Source: Planctomycetota bacterium
GTDB lineage: Bacteria; Planctomycetota; Phycisphaerae; Phycisphaerales; SM1A02
Length of the DNA stretch: 64,000 nucleotides
Assembly (NCBI GenBank): GCA_022574595.1
Contig: JACZRS010000010.1
Location: 1-64,000, forward strand
Direction: 5' to 3'
Shown here: positions 32,579-42,197 of the stretch, piece after piece
How the letters are laid out: the number at the start of each line of letters is the position of its first letter
Numbering within the stretch: position 1 is the stretch's first letter
Notes under the pieces: model-generated
The model's input: only the letters and a program-made list of their open reading frames with translations
What the model was told of the DNA's origin: nothing
Databases searched by the model: none
Translations under genes and position numbers: made by a program

Positions 32579-34912
32579 TTATTCCTTAAGCGCAATCGCA
32601 TACCTCAAAACATTCGCCAGCAATTCCTGAGCGGAATCGGATTTGTAGCCGGCGATTCCCCAGCAGGGTTGGTTTAGTAGTGCGTGGCTGATGTCTTCGC
32701 GTGAAAATAGCACTAGTACATCGTCGCCGACTCTCATGCCTCTTAGGCGGGGCATTGTTTCGCGTCCGCCGAAGGATTCGAATGAGAAGGGGCGATATTC
32801 CAATCTACGCAGCTTGGCTGCACCTTGCATATCCTGGCCTGTAATGATGCGGTGTCGGAGTAGTGATCGAATAGAGGAGCCAAATAATTCGCTGCACGCT
32901 TTTTCAGCTGATAGTGTGAATTTGCCTTGTCCGCCTGGCGTTTCAAAGAGAATAACTCCGCCATTCTCAACGTAGTTCTTTATGGAATCTCGCTGGCTGG
33001 AAGTAAACGCAAGCTCGTCAATTGAGTTCACAATCACAAGCGTGGGTTTGGGGTCGAGTTCGTAAATATCTGCTAATGAGCAGGCTGCTATTGTGATATC
33101 AAATTCACTTTGCTCAGTCATGGTTGCTGCGAATACTTCCAGAGCTTGTGGCTCAACATTCCAATTGCCATCATGCATCGCTCGGACAATATGCACTTTT
33201 GGCAAGGGCGCACTGATTAAATCACTATTTTCCGCTTCTTGCTCTGGGGTTCTTACATAGTGCTTGGCCAACCTCGGCCTTGGTCGGTTAAATTCCGATG
33301 CATAAAAATAGATGTTCGCAGCTGTTCGGTAGATCGATTCCTTCTTTGTATTGTGCGTTTGCAGCACAGCTGAAAAATCAGTTGTAGGCGAAAGAATTAT
33401 CAGATCGCGCACACCGTTGGATAAAGCGCGAAGTGTCGGTCGTTTGGGTTGAACGGTAAACAGCATGGTATAAGCCCAATGCGTATCCGGCAGCGTCCGC
33501 CAATCATATTGTGGATACATTACACTTCCGACCTCTTCTATGGATTTACCGAAACCGCTGCCAGGCCCTTCGTTTACCGCAAAGACTAATCCGCCCAGAT
33601 CGAGATATGTTTTTAGTTTTTTAACGGGTTCAGCTTCTTCGCTGAGATCTTTTAACCAAGGCAAGCGTTGATGTGATGCAAGATACAGCATGGGCGCATC
33701 GAGCCATTGCTGGGGGTTTGCGTTAAGGTCAACGATCTGCCAATTCAGGCTGCTCTCACTTTTTGCGGAGATCCATCTTGTCAGGTTTGCGACATCGCGT
33801 GGCCGATTGTTCCAGGAATAATCATCAACACGCAGCTTATTAATCGCAAGTGGAACTCGACCGCGACTTAGAAACAGCAAGCTAAACGCAAGCTTATCTG
33901 TGCTACGCGTTGCTTTATCTTCACTAGCCGTATGGTTTATTGTCATTGTGCGCGTGGTTGGATCCCAATTGCACAGCTTAAGTAATATTTCCGCAGCCGC
34001 TTCTCTAAACCAATCATGTCCGCCAAAGTTCCGATACCCACTTGCGATACCCGCTCTTTCTACCGCATATAAATAGTAGAAATAGTAAGTGAAACGATTG
34101 GGATTATCATCGGGCGCGAAGTTTTCATCCATCCAATTTAGTGCGTTAGAGATTGCTTCACTTGAAGGAGTATTACGCTTTGGGTTTATCGATACAAACT
34201 CGGCATGGTGTAGAAGATCTTGCGTGATAAAAAGTGTGGCTAAGCCCGCAGCGGTCATTGATCCGGTTGATTTTCCACTGCCAGTATAATTCCAACCGCC
34301 ATCAAGCACCTGCATTTCTAAAAAGTGATCTTCAATTAGCTGCCAATACTTTTTATCAATATTAATACCCCTAGCCGCAGCTTCCCATAGAGCTAAGGCT
34401 CCATATTGTGTTATGGAATTATCTCGCCTAACTGAATTAGGTTTGCTTTGATAGGTCCATCCGCCTGCTCTTTCGGAAAACGCTTGGAGCAACCACTTTG
34501 TATCCGCTCTTAATTGTTTATCAAACTTAGGCGGAAGCATAGCCCAGACCAAGGCGCGCACAGCAACTGCATACGTTCCGTCCATCCCTACTTTTTCTAG
34601 ATAACTAATAGCATCTTTTAGTTTATCATCTTGGAAAGTTTCACCAGCGGTGAGTAAAGATAAAACAACAAGTGCGGTGTGGCCACCTTCATGATGCGAA
34701 GTGCCTACCGTTTTACTCACCGGCTCCCAGAATTTTTCGCTGTCTTTTAAGTGATAAAGCTCATCAATGATGGCATTTACCGCTAGTTGAATATGCTCAT
34801 CTGTGAGGTTTTTATCCGTGATAATTTGCTGCGCATTAGCGCGCATTGGTAATAGCAGCACAAATAGTGCTGTAAGTGTTAAAAACCAAGTTGTTCTTTG
34901 CGTTTGCTTCAT
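32579..34912 (-). CDS. Exported toroid protein with DUF4159 domain
   Basis: 777 residues with a signal peptide (WFLTLTALFVLLLPMRANAQ). The N-terminal half (about 30-400) is an alpha-alpha toroid of the squalene-cyclase/prenyltransferase kind (repeated GGWTYQ..., LQAFSERAGGW, GGWNYTGSG). The C-terminal half (about 400-770) is a DUF4159 domain, a Rossmann-like fold with DLGGLVFAVNEGPGSGFG and YVENGGVILFETPGGQG, related to glutamine-amidotransferase-like ThuA folds. Planctomycetes encode many such exported proteins, often near MoxR/DUF58 genes; none is here. It overlaps the upstream sppA stop by four bases, so both are translated together and may act in the same compartment. Confidence 0.85.
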   Translation of the reverse strand: MKQTQRTTWFLTLTALFVLLLPMRANAQQIITDKNLTDEHIQLAVNAIIDELYHLKDSEKFWEPVSKTVGTSHHEGGHTALVVLSLLTAGETFQDDKLKDAISYLEKVGMDGTYAVAVRALVWAMLPPKFDKQLRADTKWLLQAFSERAGGWTYQSKPNSVRRDNSITQYGALALWEAAARGINIDKKYWQLIEDHFLEMQVLDGGWNYTGSGKSTGSMTAAGLATLFITQDLLHHAEFVSINPKRNTPSSEAISNALNWMDENFAPDDNPNRFTYYFYYLYAVERAGIASGYRNFGGHDWFREAAAEILLKLCNWDPTTRTMTINHTASEDKATRSTDKLAFSLLFLSRGRVPLAINKLRVDDYSWNNRPRDVANLTRWISAKSESSLNWQIVDLNANPQQWLDAPMLYLASHQRLPWLKDLSEEAEPVKKLKTYLDLGGLVFAVNEGPGSGFGKSIEEVGSVMYPQYDWRTLPDTHWAYTMLFTVQPKRPTLRALSNGVRDLIILSPTTDFSAVLQTHNTKKESIYRTAANIYFYASEFNRPRPRLAKHYVRTPEQEAENSDLISAPLPKVHIVRAMHDGNWNVEPQALEVFAATMTEQSEFDITIAACSLADIYELDPKPTLVIVNSIDELAFTSSQRDSIKNYVENGGVILFETPGGQGKFTLSAEKACSELFGSSIRSLLRHRIITGQDMQGAAKLRRLEYRPFSFESFGGRETMPRLRGMRVGDDVLVLFSREDISHALLNQPCWGIAGYKSDSAQELLANVLRYAIALKE

Positions 34913-36072
34913 CTGCCCTGCATAAGGTACATGATGCGCGTCGAGCTTAGATCGTTGACAAATGATCGAATCGCATCCGCATCAAGCTGGGCGTTTAGCG
35001 GAGATTGAGTATTTGCCATCATCTTGTCCATAAATGATGGAGGCTGGCGCAGCATTACTACTGTCGCGCTACCTTTTCGCAAGCCTTTAGCCTTCTCCGC
35101 AGCGGCAATTGCATCATCAAGATATCCGACCGCGTCGATCAAACCGTTTTTTAGTGCTTCATCGGCAGTATAAATCGAGCCGTCCGCAAGCGCATCAATA
35201 GTAGTGGTGCTGGTGATAACAGATTTACGTCCATCGCGCACGCGCTGATTGAAAATATCATACATTTCATCGAGCATGGCCTGGACCTTTTGGCGATCCT
35301 TTTCATCCCAACTTCTAAATATATCGTTTGCAGTTGCTTTATTGGGTGAGCCTGATGCTATGAGAGTTACAGGCTCGATGCCGACTTTGTCCATCAGCCC
35401 TTCTAAAGTGAAAATTTGTGCAATAACGCCGATACTGCCTGTGATGCATGTTGGTTGAGCGATGATTTGATCTGCAGCGCATGAGATGTAGTACCCGCCG
35501 GATGCTGCAACTGATCCATAGCTTGCGATTACGGGGTAGCCTGCATCTGTTAAGCGTTTAATTTCATACCAGATTTCATCGGATGATGTTACGCCGCCGC
35601 CGGGTGAATCCACGCGCAGCACTACTGTTTTAATGTGTGAGTTCTTTTTATCTAAAATGTGCTCAACCGCATCATGAACATAAGCTGCCTGCGATTGATT
35701 TATTATTCCAACCACGGGGATAACTGCGACAACATTTCTTTTATCGCCGGTACGGTGTGTTGCTTCAACAATTGCTGTTGGTACAACGCCTCTGGCACCG
35801 AACATCATCATCATCCCGAAGCCTAGACCGATGAAGAATACAGCACCGAATAGAAATAGGCCCAGCATGAAGAAGATTGCTCGTGATATGCCGCCGGACT
35901 TTGTGACTATTTGTACTATTTGTGGTTGGTTTGCTTGTGGTTGTGGTTGATTTGGCATTGGTCTTACTCCAGTGATCGCAGCGGGTATGTCGCTCATTGG
36001 GTTAACGGGTCGTGGGCTATCTGGTGGGCCTGATGGAACTTCCGGGGGTTCCGGGGGCGGGGGTTGGTTCAT
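34909..36072 (-). CDS. sppA: Signal peptide peptidase SppA, S49 family
   Basis: 387 residues. After a proline-rich cytoplasmic head and a membrane anchor (AIFFMLGLFLFGAVFFIGLG, about 65-85) comes a single S49 protease domain. The serine lies in SYGSVAASGGYYISCAADQI and the lysine region in IVAQPTCITGSIGV-like sequence (here IIAQPTCITGSIGVIAQIF); VVLRVDSPGGGVTSSDEI is the third hallmark. SppA cuts left-over signal peptides in the membrane. This is the short, one-domain form (E. coli has two tandem domains). The gene leads the unit with the DUF4159 gene, and a divergent methyltransferase gene starts 135 bp away. Confidence 0.92.
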   Translation of the reverse strand: MNQPPPPEPPEVPSGPPDSPRPVNPMSDIPAAITGVRPMPNQPQPQANQPQIVQIVTKSGGISRAIFFMLGLFLFGAVFFIGLGFGMMMMFGARGVVPTAIVEATHRTGDKRNVVAVIPVVGIINQSQAAYVHDAVEHILDKKNSHIKTVVLRVDSPGGGVTSSDEIWYEIKRLTDAGYPVIASYGSVAASGGYYISCAADQIIAQPTCITGSIGVIAQIFTLEGLMDKVGIEPVTLIASGSPNKATANDIFRSWDEKDRQKVQAMLDEMYDIFNQRVRDGRKSVITSTTTIDALADGSIYTADEALKNGLIDAVGYLDDAIAAAEKAKGLRKGSATVVMLRQPPSFMDKMMANTQSPLNAQLDADAIRSFVNDLSSTRIMYLMQGR

Positions 36073-36207
36073 TGGGGGATCCTCGTTTAGTAGGCTGTTT
36101 TCTTATCCTTACTTCGTATCGTAGCAGGGTTCGGTTTGGACTGAATTATGTAGATTCGTGCAATAGGCCACATAAAGCACCTCGGTCGGCCTAAAGTACC
36201 CATAGCT

Positions 36208-36840
36208 ATGACTAAACAAACCGGCGAAGACTTCCTTAAACCATACCGTGAAGCCGTTGAAAAGTTCGGCCCATCGTTTGAAGCCACACTCTGGCACAGC
36301 CGCGAGGCACAGGAGCTTCGCTTCGATGTGATGATCGATCTTGCGAACTTTGGCGACTGCGTTGTAGTAGATGCCGGCTGCGGGCAAGGTGATTTCGCTG
36401 CCAGATTGCTTGAACGTGAGATTAGTTTTTCACGTTATGTTGGGATTGATGCGCTAGGGGAGATGATCGAAGTAGCATCCAAGCGCGGCCTGCCTCGCTG
36501 TCAATTTGCATCTAGTGATTTGATCGGTTCGCAATCTGTTTTTAAAGAGTACGAGCCAGACTACGTTTGTTTCTCCGGCACGCTTAACACCATGACCCAA
36601 CAAGCAGCCCAACAGCTTGTTAAACAGGCGTTTGATGCATCAGCGCAGGGCGTGGTGTTTAATTTCCTATCCAATCGACATCACAAGCGATATGAAGGAA
36701 AGGATCTAACACCGGCAAGTCGTTTCGATACGCTGGGAATGTTGGACTGGGCATTAGGGCTATCCAGCCGCGTAAGTTTCACCCAGGCATATCTGGACGG
36801 CCACGATGCAACGATAATGATTGAGCATGATGGGGAGTGA
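36208..36840 (+). CDS. Class I SAM-dependent methyltransferase
   Basis: 210 residues. The SAM-binding motif I is CVVVDAGCGQGDFAARLLER (about residues 50-69), the acidic end of strand 2 is in YVGIDALGEMIEVA, and strand 4 is in YEPDYVCFSGTLNTMT. The rest is a normal Rossmann-type methyltransferase fold. There is no motif that names a substrate; NPPY- or DPPY-type base-methylation signatures are absent, so a small molecule or lipid is more likely than DNA. The gene stands alone between divergent sppA and a convergent peptidase gene whose stop is 15 bases away. Confidence 0.82.
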   Translation: MTKQTGEDFLKPYREAVEKFGPSFEATLWHSREAQELRFDVMIDLANFGDCVVVDAGCGQGDFAARLLEREISFSRYVGIDALGEMIEVASKRGLPRCQFASSDLIGSQSVFKEYEPDYVCFSGTLNTMTQQAAQQLVKQAFDASAQGVVFNFLSNRHHKRYEGKDLTPASRFDTLGMLDWALGLSSRVSFTQAYLDGHDATIMIEHDGE

Positions 36841-36854
36841 AGTAATCCTGAGCT

Positions 36855-37394
36855 TCACCCTGCTTTATCCATTGCTTGGGTAATGAGTGTCCTAACCTGT
36901 CGCTCGTTTAGGCGTCCCTCTTTGTAGAGGGACTTTGCAACATTCTCAACTTGGTTCCAGCGAGATTTCAAGCACTCTTCACACTTCTTGAACGCTGCTT
37001 GGTAGATTCCATCTACCAAGGGATCATCATCTTTTAAGTGTCTTAGTCCAGCTTGCAGACGAATTTGATCTAGAGCTTTTTGACGATCGCCCCAACCTTC
37101 CAGAATATCCTTTGTTTCAGTGTATATTTGCTGTGCTACAAGTCCGCCGAGGCTTGCCATAACATCATCTAAATTTACTTGCCAGCCAGGTGGTGGTATT
37201 GCATACTCAATTACTTCGCCCTCTATTTTCCATTTGATGCAGCCAGGTGCAGCTTTACCGTCCTCATCAATAGCGTCTTTCACCGTAACATATTCAAAGT
37301 GTTTACTGACAATCACCGCAATTACTGCGTGGCCTGCCTCGTGAAAAGCAGGAACCATATCGATTATGTCTTTACCTTTATTATTTGATTTCAT
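36855..37394 (-). CDS. Stand-alone FtsH-like (M41) peptidase domain
   Basis: 179 residues. It opens with MVPAFHEAGHAVIAVIVSKH: HEAGH (residues 18-22) is the zinc-binding motif of the FtsH protease domain. LDDVMASLGGLVAQQIYTET follows, where FtsH has its characteristic lvallGGRaAEel segment, and then a helical tail. The AAA ATPase, the membrane helices and the third-ligand aspartate region of classic FtsH are absent or altered. Such M41-like orphans occur in bacteria and phage islands with unknown targets. It might cleave a folded substrate without ATP, or be a regulator. No neighbour explains it. Confidence 0.72.
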   Translation of the reverse strand: MKSNNKGKDIIDMVPAFHEAGHAVIAVIVSKHFEYVTVKDAIDEDGKAAPGCIKWKIEGEVIEYAIPPPGWQVNLDDVMASLGGLVAQQIYTETKDILEGWGDRQKALDQIRLQAGLRHLKDDDPLVDGIYQAAFKKCEECLKSRWNQVENVAKSLYKEGRLNERQVRTLITQAMDKAG

Positions 37395-37530
37395 GTAAGC
37401 CTATTTATTTTTCAAGTTTAAGAGTACTGAGAAAACATTTTAGAATTTCGCCGCCAGGTAAAATAGAGTGTTCCATTTCCCGTCATCACTTTAGAAATCT
37501 ACTTGTAACTAGGGCATGTTGACTTGTCCG

Positions 37531-37968
37531 TCAGCAAATCTGAAAATCCGCCCATGTGTCTACTGCACACAAGTCGCTAGGGTCTACACCTATCATAGTC
37601 CCTTCAAGCCCAAGTGACCGCACTAAGGAGTTCGTGCAATCAAATCTATTTAATTTACCAGATCTTGCCAATTCTTGTATTGCCTCTCTATTACGAATCG
37701 CAGAAATACACTTCGATAGTAGCGGATCTCCATCTATTCTAGCTAAAGAGAGTTTTTTCTGTAGAGCGATGATAGCGATTCCAACCTCTCGTTCCTCGTC
37801 TCGATTAGGCGACTCCTCTAGTGATCTCACAATGCCACGTAAGGTAACTTTTAGTTCAGAGAACCTTGGTATGTTCAAATATGCAGATGCATCCACTCCA
37901 TTGAGATAGAGATCGACCTGCCATTGCAGAATCCGTCTACTTAGTAGCCCCATATATTGTTCCTCCAT
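37531..37968 (-). CDS. Hypothetical protein
   Basis: 145 residues, soluble, mixed helical. It starts MEEQYMGLLSRRILQWQVDL with GGAGGAACAATAT-like purine sequence around the first codons (an in-frame ATG at residue 6, 37953, is an alternative start). No hydrophobic segment, metal motif or known domain is visible, and I do not recognise it. It ends VDPSDLCAVDTWADFQIC with two cysteines. It lies between the M41-like peptidase gene and a lipoprotein gene, all on the minus strand, but with gaps of 136 and 44 bp, so an operon is possible only with the lipoprotein. Confidence 0.5.
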   Translation of the reverse strand: MEEQYMGLLSRRILQWQVDLYLNGVDASAYLNIPRFSELKVTLRGIVRSLEESPNRDEEREVGIAIIALQKKLSLARIDGDPLLSKCISAIRNREAIQELARSGKLNRFDCTNSLVRSLGLEGTMIGVDPSDLCAVDTWADFQIC

Positions 37969-38012
37969 TGATGTCGTTTACGATCTGAGTAGTGCCACGT
38001 CAGCGTAGAAGG

Positions 38013-38510
38013 TTATGCATTGTGAGCAGCCGAATAGACGTGAATCAACGATCCTTGAATAACGCTGATTGCTCCTTCATCGCCATCCAAAATAGCATTA
38101 CCGAGTGCAACCATCAGTATCTTAATCAACTCTTGCGTACTGTAAGATTCTGCTTGCTTGTTCGGATAAGCTGCGTCGTATGTGTCATATGCTGCGTCGA
38201 GATAAACATCTGCACGAGCTTCGGCTTGAGTACCTGCCCTGGCAGCTTTAGACTTTACTCGTGCAACGAATTCGTCTCCTTTGCCTTGTTCAAGCATACT
38301 GTTATAGGCGCTGAGGAATGCTTCAACCTTGGTAGCTGTAATTTCACGGGGACTGAGATTAGCCTCACCTCTTTCAGCAAGCTCGACCAAGAATTCCAAG
38401 TCCTCATCAGTCGGATTTTCGACAAAATCTTCGGATAATTGATGAACTTCAGGCTCTTGCTCGCAACCCATTAGCATTAAGCACAATGCAATAATAATTA
38501 ATAGCTTCAT
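38013..38510 (-). CDS. Small lipoprotein, unknown function
   Basis: 165 residues with a clear lipoprotein signal: MKLLIIIALCLMLMGCEQ, lipobox LMGC with the lipidated cysteine at residue 16. The mature part is acidic and helical (DEDLEFLVELAERGEANLSP, then AFLSAYNSMLEQGKGDEFVA), with no enzyme motif. Position +2 is Glu. It would be anchored to a membrane, facing the periplasm. It lies 44 bp upstream (in transcription direction) of the hypothetical gene at 37531-37968. A good purine-rich site (GGAGATCAATCC) precedes the ATG. Confidence 0.7.
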   Translation of the reverse strand: MKLLIIIALCLMLMGCEQEPEVHQLSEDFVENPTDEDLEFLVELAERGEANLSPREITATKVEAFLSAYNSMLEQGKGDEFVARVKSKAARAGTQAEARADVYLDAAYDTYDAAYPNKQAESYSTQELIKILMVALGNAILDGDEGAISVIQGSLIHVYSAAHNA

Positions 38511-38719
38511 GGATTGATCTCCTGGGCGACTCCATCAAGCACTCGTGAACCTAGGGTGCTATGGAAATTGTCCACTATACTACTCATATTCCCAAGCAAG
38601 GAACACATATCAAGCCATTCAAAGTACTATGAAAGTGAGAATTTGATTATAAGGGTTCTGCATATCCTTGACCACATAACCCCAGTTGCGAGTGGGTCTT
38701 GATCCGTTATTATGTCAGG

Positions 38720-39178
38720 ATGACTCAAGAACCCATTAGTGAAGCTGAATACGAGAGATTATTCCAGCAACTCTCGAAAGATGAAATGGGCGCACAGTTT
38801 ATGGAGGCTATTGACGAGCTTTCTACTGATGGCCAGGCGATCTTCCAAGAAACGCTAAAGCAATTGATATTAATGTTGCACTCAGGTGACTTTAGCAGTC
38901 CAACTGGCATGGCCGTCATGCGGGCATACATAGAACATTACTTTCCAGATGGTAAAATATCGAGCAAGGAGGCACTCACAGACTTAATGAGGGGCGAAGC
39001 TAAGAAGATACAAGCGATAGCGGAATCATCATTTGCTCATATGTGTAAATCTGGAATTATTCAGGGTCCACCTCAACAAAGCTCACCTACAAGAACACAA
39101 AAAGGCTGTTTCGGCATGATCTTAGTTATGGCCGGATTTGGTTTGGGAGCTATGGTCATAGTAATCGCAATCGTCTGA
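38720..39178 (+). CDS. Hypothetical tail-anchored membrane protein
   Basis: 152 residues from the ATG at 38720 (MTQEPISEAEYERLFQQLSK); a TTG at 38699 is in frame upstream. The body is an acidic helical protein of ~130 residues (SKEALTDLMRGEAKKIQAIA). The C-terminus is a single membrane helix, CFGMILVMAGFGLGAMVIVI, and then the protein ends. This is a tail-anchored layout with the body in the cytoplasm. No domain is recognised. It is followed by the glutamine-amidotransferase gene 39 bp later on the same strand, so the two may be co-transcribed. Confidence 0.55.
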   Translation: MTQEPISEAEYERLFQQLSKDEMGAQFMEAIDELSTDGQAIFQETLKQLILMLHSGDFSSPTGMAVMRAYIEHYFPDGKISSKEALTDLMRGEAKKIQAIAESSFAHMCKSGIIQGPPQQSSPTRTQKGCFGMILVMAGFGLGAMVIVIAIV

Positions 39179-39217
39179 TGCTTGATGTAATCCTTTCTTG
39201 CGTTTACCCTGTGCGTT

Positions 39218-39961
39218 ATGGCAATACTTATATTTGAATATAGTTCCACGACGGGGGCGCTGCGCCTTGCGGCTAAGCTGCGCGATTATGGTCACAAACT
39301 TCGTACGATTTCATTGCATGATCATCATGAGGTTCCCGGCGATCTTGATGAGGTGGATGGCATCGTTATCAGTGGTGGGCCACACAATGCTAATGATGAT
39401 CATCCCTGGCTTGATGCGCAGATTAAATTATTGAAACAGGCCCATGAAACGGATGTGCCGATCGTTGGGCTTTGCCTGGGCAATCAAGTTCTCGCTAAAG
39501 CGCTTGGCGGCGAAGTTGGCGATGTTAAAAGCGGAATCGAATTAGGTTGGCATGAAGTATCGCTAACAGAGATCGGGCGCGAAGATGTCATCCACACCGG
39601 CGTGCCTTGGAATTCGATGCAGTTTCATTGGCACAGCCAGGAGGTCACGAAGCCGCCGGATGGGGCGCGCATCTTAGCGACATCGCAGCAATGTGAGGTA
39701 CAAGCCTGGTCGCTGGGGATGCGCACTTACGGTTTTCAGTATCACCCTGAGGTATATAAGAAAACCATTGATGTCTGGGCGGAAGATGAGCCACAAGCTC
39801 TGGAAAATGCGGGCTTGTTGATCGATCAACTTTCTGAACAGACGCAGGCTAACTATGAGGAGTTTGAACGTGTGACTGATCGATTATTTGAGTCGATCGC
39901 GTTATTCTTAATGCCAGTCGATAGAAGAATTGATGGCGTGGCAAAAGCTTTGCATCATTAA
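39218..39961 (+). CDS. Class I glutamine amidotransferase
   Basis: 247 residues. The catalytic triad is visible: Cys86 in IVGLCLGNQVLAKALGG, and His176/Glu178 in YGFQYHPEVY. The first strand MAILIFEYSSTTGALRLAAK and GIVISGGPHNANDDHPWL complete the GATase1 fold of the GMP-synthase-like subgroup. No synthetase domain is attached, so it either releases ammonia for a partner or, as in related stand-alone members, hydrolyses gamma-glutamyl compounds. The C-terminal ~60 residues are an extra helical part. It overlaps the M14 peptidase gene end-to-end by four bases (convergent stops). Confidence 0.87.
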   Translation: MAILIFEYSSTTGALRLAAKLRDYGHKLRTISLHDHHEVPGDLDEVDGIVISGGPHNANDDHPWLDAQIKLLKQAHETDVPIVGLCLGNQVLAKALGGEVGDVKSGIELGWHEVSLTEIGREDVIHTGVPWNSMQFHWHSQEVTKPPDGARILATSQQCEVQAWSLGMRTYGFQYHPEVYKKTIDVWAEDEPQALENAGLLIDQLSEQTQANYEEFERVTDRLFESIALFLMPVDRRIDGVAKALHH

Positions 39962-41523
39962 TCTAGATTTTCCTGAAATTGCACGCGCAGGATTGGGAAA
40001 ACTTTGCCAACGCTTATGTGTTCATCAAAGAAGTTCCACGCAGCCAATCCGTCTTCTGATTGGGGTTCCAGAAGATAGACAGCTAAAGTGCCAAGCGGCT
40101 GGGCGGTGCGGACGATCCATGAGCCTGCGGGCAATTGTTGGGTTAGTATATCTGCTCTAGCGTCGAGTAATATATTTTTGTGGCCTTGGAATTCTCGTTC
40201 TTGTTTGTGAATTTTCTCGATTGTGTAAACCTCAAAACGCCCTGAGCCAGCGAAAGGTTCGACAGCAATTCCGTGTTGTTTGAGTTTTTCTACTATTGCG
40301 CTAAGGCCGGCTGGGATTATGTATGCGTAAGGCCTACGCACACTTAGGGTTGGCTCAAAGCGGCCAAGGTGGACGACTGTGTAATCCTTTTCAACTTCAG
40401 TTGGTCGAGGTCGGCCGTTTTCTACTTGTTTCTCTACGTAGCCTTTTAGAATTACGGGTTTGTCGTAGGCAGATGCTTTATGGCGAAGGCCGACTAGATC
40501 GCTCGGCTGAGGGTTTTCGCCGGCTGCGATGGTGTCGAGTCTTGCTTGATCATGAATTTGTTTTATTTGTTGGTGATGCTCTGAGGCGTATTCAAGAATG
40601 CTACGCACAAATTCGCGTGTGCAAAGTACGCGGTCTTTGAAAGTTGCGTAGGAATATGCTTCGGAAAGGATCGCCATTTGCCCCCGTAGTCCCTGGTAAG
40701 GGCCACCAAAGCGTGGTAGGGCGGAATAGGTTGTCCAAGTTGTGTGATCGCGATTGAAATTGCCATAGAAAAACATTTCGTAGCCGTAGTATTGGCGAAC
40801 AGAATCGGTAACTGCGGGCAGCAGTTGATCGCGGATGAACTCGATTGGTGCGGGATGGCCGGATGGGTTTAGTGGATAATCATAAGTAAGCGTGTAGCGG
40901 TGATATGAACCGTTGGTTGTATGACAATCGATGGTTATGTGTGGGTCCCATTCGGTGAAGAAATTAACTAGGGCGCGGGCTTCGGGTGATTCGAGTTTTA
41001 TGTAATCGCGGTTAAGATCAAGGCCTTGTGCATTAGGTCGCTGGCCCATTTCATCGGGGCCGATTTGACCGCGTCTATTATCGGGAGCCATACGCTCGTT
41101 GCCATCTGCGTTGTAGATTGGTGCAAAGACTATGATGAGGTTTTCGAAAAAGGGGTGGTTTCGCTGTGCTGCCAATTCGCGAGTTAGCATAAGTAGAGCT
41201 TCTTTACCACAAACTTCCCCTGCGTGGATGTTTGCGAATGCGAATACAATTGCCTTACCGCTGGCTTTAGCTTGCTCTGCTGTTTGCACGGGTGGGTTTG
41301 CGAGGATCACTAATGGAATGGAGCGGTTTTCGCTGGTTGTGCCAAGCTCCGCTCGCCTTAGAATCTGTGATTGCGATTCAATGCGATCCAGCAGGTCGAT
41401 GACCTCATCATACCTTGCGGTCTTGTGGTAATCGGTTTTTTCCGCAACGGTGAGAAGATCGTAATCAACACTTTGAACGCTCATGGGCAAGCTCATTAAT
41501 AAAGCGAAAAATATTGGGTGCAT
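39958..41523 (-). CDS. Exported M14 zinc carboxypeptidase
   Basis: 521 residues with a short signal peptide (MHPIFFALLMSLPMSVQS). The M14 zinc site is clear: His100 and Glu103 in FANIHAGEVCGKEAL and the third histidine in ITIDCHTTNGSYHRY, with RNGYLDLNRDY-type binding sequence here as AQGLDLNRDYIKLESPEA. The catalytic glutamate of the C-terminal part is harder to place by eye. After the catalytic domain (about 30-330) comes a ~190-residue beta-rich extension, common in the exported planctomycete and Bacteroidetes members. It probably trims peptides outside the cytoplasm. It stands alone. Confidence 0.87.
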   Translation of the reverse strand: MHPIFFALLMSLPMSVQSVDYDLLTVAEKTDYHKTARYDEVIDLLDRIESQSQILRRAELGTTSENRSIPLVILANPPVQTAEQAKASGKAIVFAFANIHAGEVCGKEALLMLTRELAAQRNHPFFENLIIVFAPIYNADGNERMAPDNRRGQIGPDEMGQRPNAQGLDLNRDYIKLESPEARALVNFFTEWDPHITIDCHTTNGSYHRYTLTYDYPLNPSGHPAPIEFIRDQLLPAVTDSVRQYYGYEMFFYGNFNRDHTTWTTYSALPRFGGPYQGLRGQMAILSEAYSYATFKDRVLCTREFVRSILEYASEHHQQIKQIHDQARLDTIAAGENPQPSDLVGLRHKASAYDKPVILKGYVEKQVENGRPRPTEVEKDYTVVHLGRFEPTLSVRRPYAYIIPAGLSAIVEKLKQHGIAVEPFAGSGRFEVYTIEKIHKQEREFQGHKNILLDARADILTQQLPAGSWIVRTAQPLGTLAVYLLEPQSEDGLAAWNFFDEHISVGKVFPILRVQFQENLD

Positions 41524-41620
41524 TTGAAAACTCCAACCGCTCGGAAAAGATCATAATGTAGCAAAATGGTCAAGACTCCAAAAGAGAACGCTAGTAAATA
41601 TATTTGATATTATTAGCAGC

Positions 41621-42175
41621 ATGACACCAGATGAAGCTAGATCGTTAATGAATCACTGGACTGAGAGCGAAGCGCTGCGTATCCACATGGAGTCCGTGGC
41701 TGCGTGTATGAGCGCTTATGCTGATAAACTCGAGCCCGATCAAAAGGACCGCTGGATCGTGGCTGGTTTACTGCATGATATGGATTATGAAAAACATCCC
41801 TCGCAGGAAGAACATCCGTTCGTCGCTATCGAGCATCTAAGAAATAATACGGATGTGGATGATGAGATAATAACAGCGATCCTAGGCCATGCTGAATACT
41901 CCGGCACGCCGCGCCAAACGAATATGGCTAAGGCGCTATTTGCAGTCGATGAATTGGCCGGGTTTATTGTCGCGTGCTGCAAAGTTCGGCCAAATGGGAT
42001 TTCAGATTTAGCACCAAAGTCTGTTAAGAAGAAGTTGAAAACGGTCGCGTTCGCTGCTGCGGTTAATCGCCAGGATATCGCAACGGGAATAGAGGAGATG
42101 GGAGTAGAACAAAGTGAGCATATCCAGGTTTGTATTGATGCCATGCGCGCGGAAAGTGAAAGGTTGGGGTTGTAG
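41621..42175 (+). CDS. HD-domain hydrolase
   Basis: 184 residues of the HDIG-like family. The metal site is LLHDMDYEKHP (HD at about residues 51-52) with the first histidine in RIHMESVAACM and a later one in ILGHAEYSGTP (about 89); the final aspartate is in FAVDELAGFIVACC. HD proteins of this size hydrolyse phosphate esters of nucleotides or other small molecules; the substrate is not evident. No partner domain is fused. The gene is single, with a convergent UPF0173 gene 22 bp away. Confidence 0.85.
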   Translation: MTPDEARSLMNHWTESEALRIHMESVAACMSAYADKLEPDQKDRWIVAGLLHDMDYEKHPSQEEHPFVAIEHLRNNTDVDDEIITAILGHAEYSGTPRQTNMAKALFAVDELAGFIVACCKVRPNGISDLAPKSVKKKLKTVAFAAAVNRQDIATGIEEMGVEQSEHIQVCIDAMRAESERLGL

Positions 42176-42197
42176 GGGCGGTAGGGCAATGCGTTTT

